From a virus, in IMG/VR virus record IMGVR_UViG_3300036832_001742, positions 1-37,449 of that record: a stretch of DNA of 37,449 nt; one strand, 5' to 3'. The position numbers and the translations under genes are program-made. The notes beneath the pieces are model-generated. The model saw nothing but the letters and a program-made list of their open reading frames with translations. It searched no databases and had not been told where the DNA came from. Of the stretch, positions 36,559 to 37,449 are shown piece after piece; position 1 is the first letter of the stretch, and each line of letters starts with the position of its first letter.

Positions 36559-37130
36559 CTCAGTGAGGCCGCTTGTCTTTGAACATTTAACTTGTGGCAT
36601 GCCTTACATTGCCGCCATTTCATCTCTGGCCCGAAGAGATAAGTGTTCTCCTCGTTGAACTCATGGCCCCGATGACAATGGGTCTTGGCGAGATGGACTG
36701 CTGGGATGGTCTCACCACGAAGGGTGTTCTCCTTGGAGGTGACGATCTCCATGTGACCCGGGTTGACGCAGTGATGCACCCGACAGAGGTGGTCGATGCA
36801 CAGGTCGTCGGGTACAGGTGCTTCCATCAATTCATAGACAAGCCGATGTACCAACCAGTTGCGATTCTGCCATTTGGTACGACCATACCCACGCACATTC
36901 CGAAAGCCTTGCCATAACCAACATCCGTTCTCATCAACCAAGCAACGATCAAGAATGTTGGCAAGCGTCGTTCTGGTCACTCTGACACGCTGCTTACCTG
37001 CTGCCTCCCGTTTCGCCCAGTAACGATTGCGCTCATCTTGGTTCTTGCATATCCGACAACGCCGACCACCGTTACGACGGAGGACGAGGTTGTCGGGAGT
37101 AAACGGATGTCCTTTAGGGCACTGATCCAT
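36555..37130 (-). CDS. HNH endonuclease, about 191 aa
   Basis: Between portal and whiB. N-terminal zinc knuckles (CPKGHPF and CRICKNQDE), then GCWLWQGFRNVRGYGRTKWQ, VHRLVYELMEAPVPDDLCID, HLCRVHHCVNPGHMEIVTSK and ENTLRG: a complete HNH domain of the homing type, with two more zinc motifs at the C-terminus (CHRGHEF; CKACHK). ATG 37130 preceded by AAGGA is preferred over GTG 37136. A packaging-associated role is possible but mobile HNH is the simplest reading. Confidence 0.88.
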   Translation of the reverse strand: MDQCPKGHPFTPDNLVLRRNGGRRCRICKNQDERNRYWAKREAAGKQRVRVTRTTLANILDRCLVDENGCWLWQGFRNVRGYGRTKWQNRNWLVHRLVYELMEAPVPDDLCIDHLCRVHHCVNPGHMEIVTSKENTLRGETIPAVHLAKTHCHRGHEFNEENTYLFGPEMKWRQCKACHKLNVQRQAASLR

Positions 37131-37142
37131 CAGCACATTCCT

Positions 37143-37449
37143 TTAATGGCTATGCCCGGTCCCCGGACCACGCGGTTGGGACTTGCCGCCGCCACCGCGC
37201 CCCGCCGCCATGCCCGCGGCTTGGGCCTGGGCGATCGCCATCTCCTTTTGCTGCATGCGTTGGTCGATGGACTGCCAGTGCGGGAAGTTGTGCTGTTCTA
37301 AGACCGCAGGGCGGTCGATCAGGTTCATGGCGGCGAGCGCGTCGGCTTCTGCGATACGCGCTTGGCGGCTGGTGGGGTTGTCAGAGCCCGCGTGGACGAG
37401 GAGGGAGAACTTCATCGGTTCGACCTTGCCCCGGAACGACGGGGAGTAG
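37143..37449 (-). CDS. Portal protein, C-terminal part (continues from base 1)
   Basis: Unique portion 37143-37322 encodes the last 59 residues and TAA; 37323-37449 is the repeated copy of 1-127. The C-terminus (QRMQQKEMAIAQAQAAGMAA, then a Gly-rich basic end) is typical of podovirus portals' barrel/tail region. See the entry at 1-1683 for the complete gene. Confidence 0.85.
   Translation of the reverse strand, partial: YSPSFRGKVEPMKFSLLVHAGSDNPTSRQARIAEADALAAMNLIDRPAVLEQHNFPHWQSIDQRMQQKEMAIAQAQAAGMAAGRGGGGKSQPRGPGTGHSH
37323..37449. repeat. Terminal direct repeat, copy 2 (assembly overlap)
   Basis: Exact copy of bases 1-127. It should be counted once in the circular genome. Confidence 0.95.

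Overview
The window is a complete, circular, G+C-rich genome of an uncultured temperate actinobacteriophage. The first 127 bases recur exactly as the last 127, so the unique circle is 37,322 bp and the portal gene runs across the arbitrary cut. A WhiB-like protein and an endolysin with a C-terminal repeat of the G-Y-W/F...F-G-D-A type point to an actinomycetotal host, possibly an acidimicrobiian; this is inference. A podovirus-type virion is suggested by a portal, a P22 gp4-like adaptor, a probable beta-propeller tail hub, Gln/Ala-rich ejection-like proteins and the absence of any coiled-coil tape measure.

Layout: (i) From 5.95 kb leftwards through the cut and down to 22.2 kb, one long minus-strand late array carries a membrane coiled-coil protein, a small protein, TerS, TerL (interrupted by a LAGLIDADG intein), two zinc-ribbon proteins, portal, an HNH nuclease, WhiB, a chain of tiny basic proteins, head-assembly proteins, scaffold, major capsid, decoration-like protein, tail hub, fibre, adaptor, three ejection-like proteins and an XRE regulator. 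(ii) 5.95-6.5 kb is a structured non-coding divergent region (phased A-tracts, hairpins, a 27-bp palindrome), a candidate pac/cos or origin. (iii) From 15.97 kb leftwards to 6.9 kb, minus-strand early/lysogeny genes encode two small proteins, a tyrosine integrase, an XRE regulator, an excisionase-like HTH, a RecB-type nuclease, an OB-like protein, a prim-pol/helicase, a Holliday-junction-resolvase-like protein and an array of small accessory cassettes joined by a recurring RBS junction. (iv) attP lies at 16.0-16.26 kb: a 3' tRNA-Gly fragment flanked by arm-type repeats. (v) The plus strand from 16.4 to 22.2 kb holds a zinc-motif protein, tail-fibre genes (LamG-like, collagen-like, an A+T-richer tip protein), membrane/holin candidates, the amidase endolysin and a Pro-rich repeat protein, with an HNH gene inserted antisense.

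The most striking content is a pair of tRNA-like transcription units (7.22-7.42 and 8.09-8.30 kb). Each has a near-identical extended -10 promoter, a serine-type long-variable-arm tRNA with anticodon CCG, a downstream segment complementary to that same tRNA's own anticodon and variable arms, and a UUCG hairpin terminator. The two units differ in their anticodon-stem and variable-arm sequences, but each downstream segment matches its own tRNA, which is the pattern expected from compensatory evolution. I know of no described system with this architecture.
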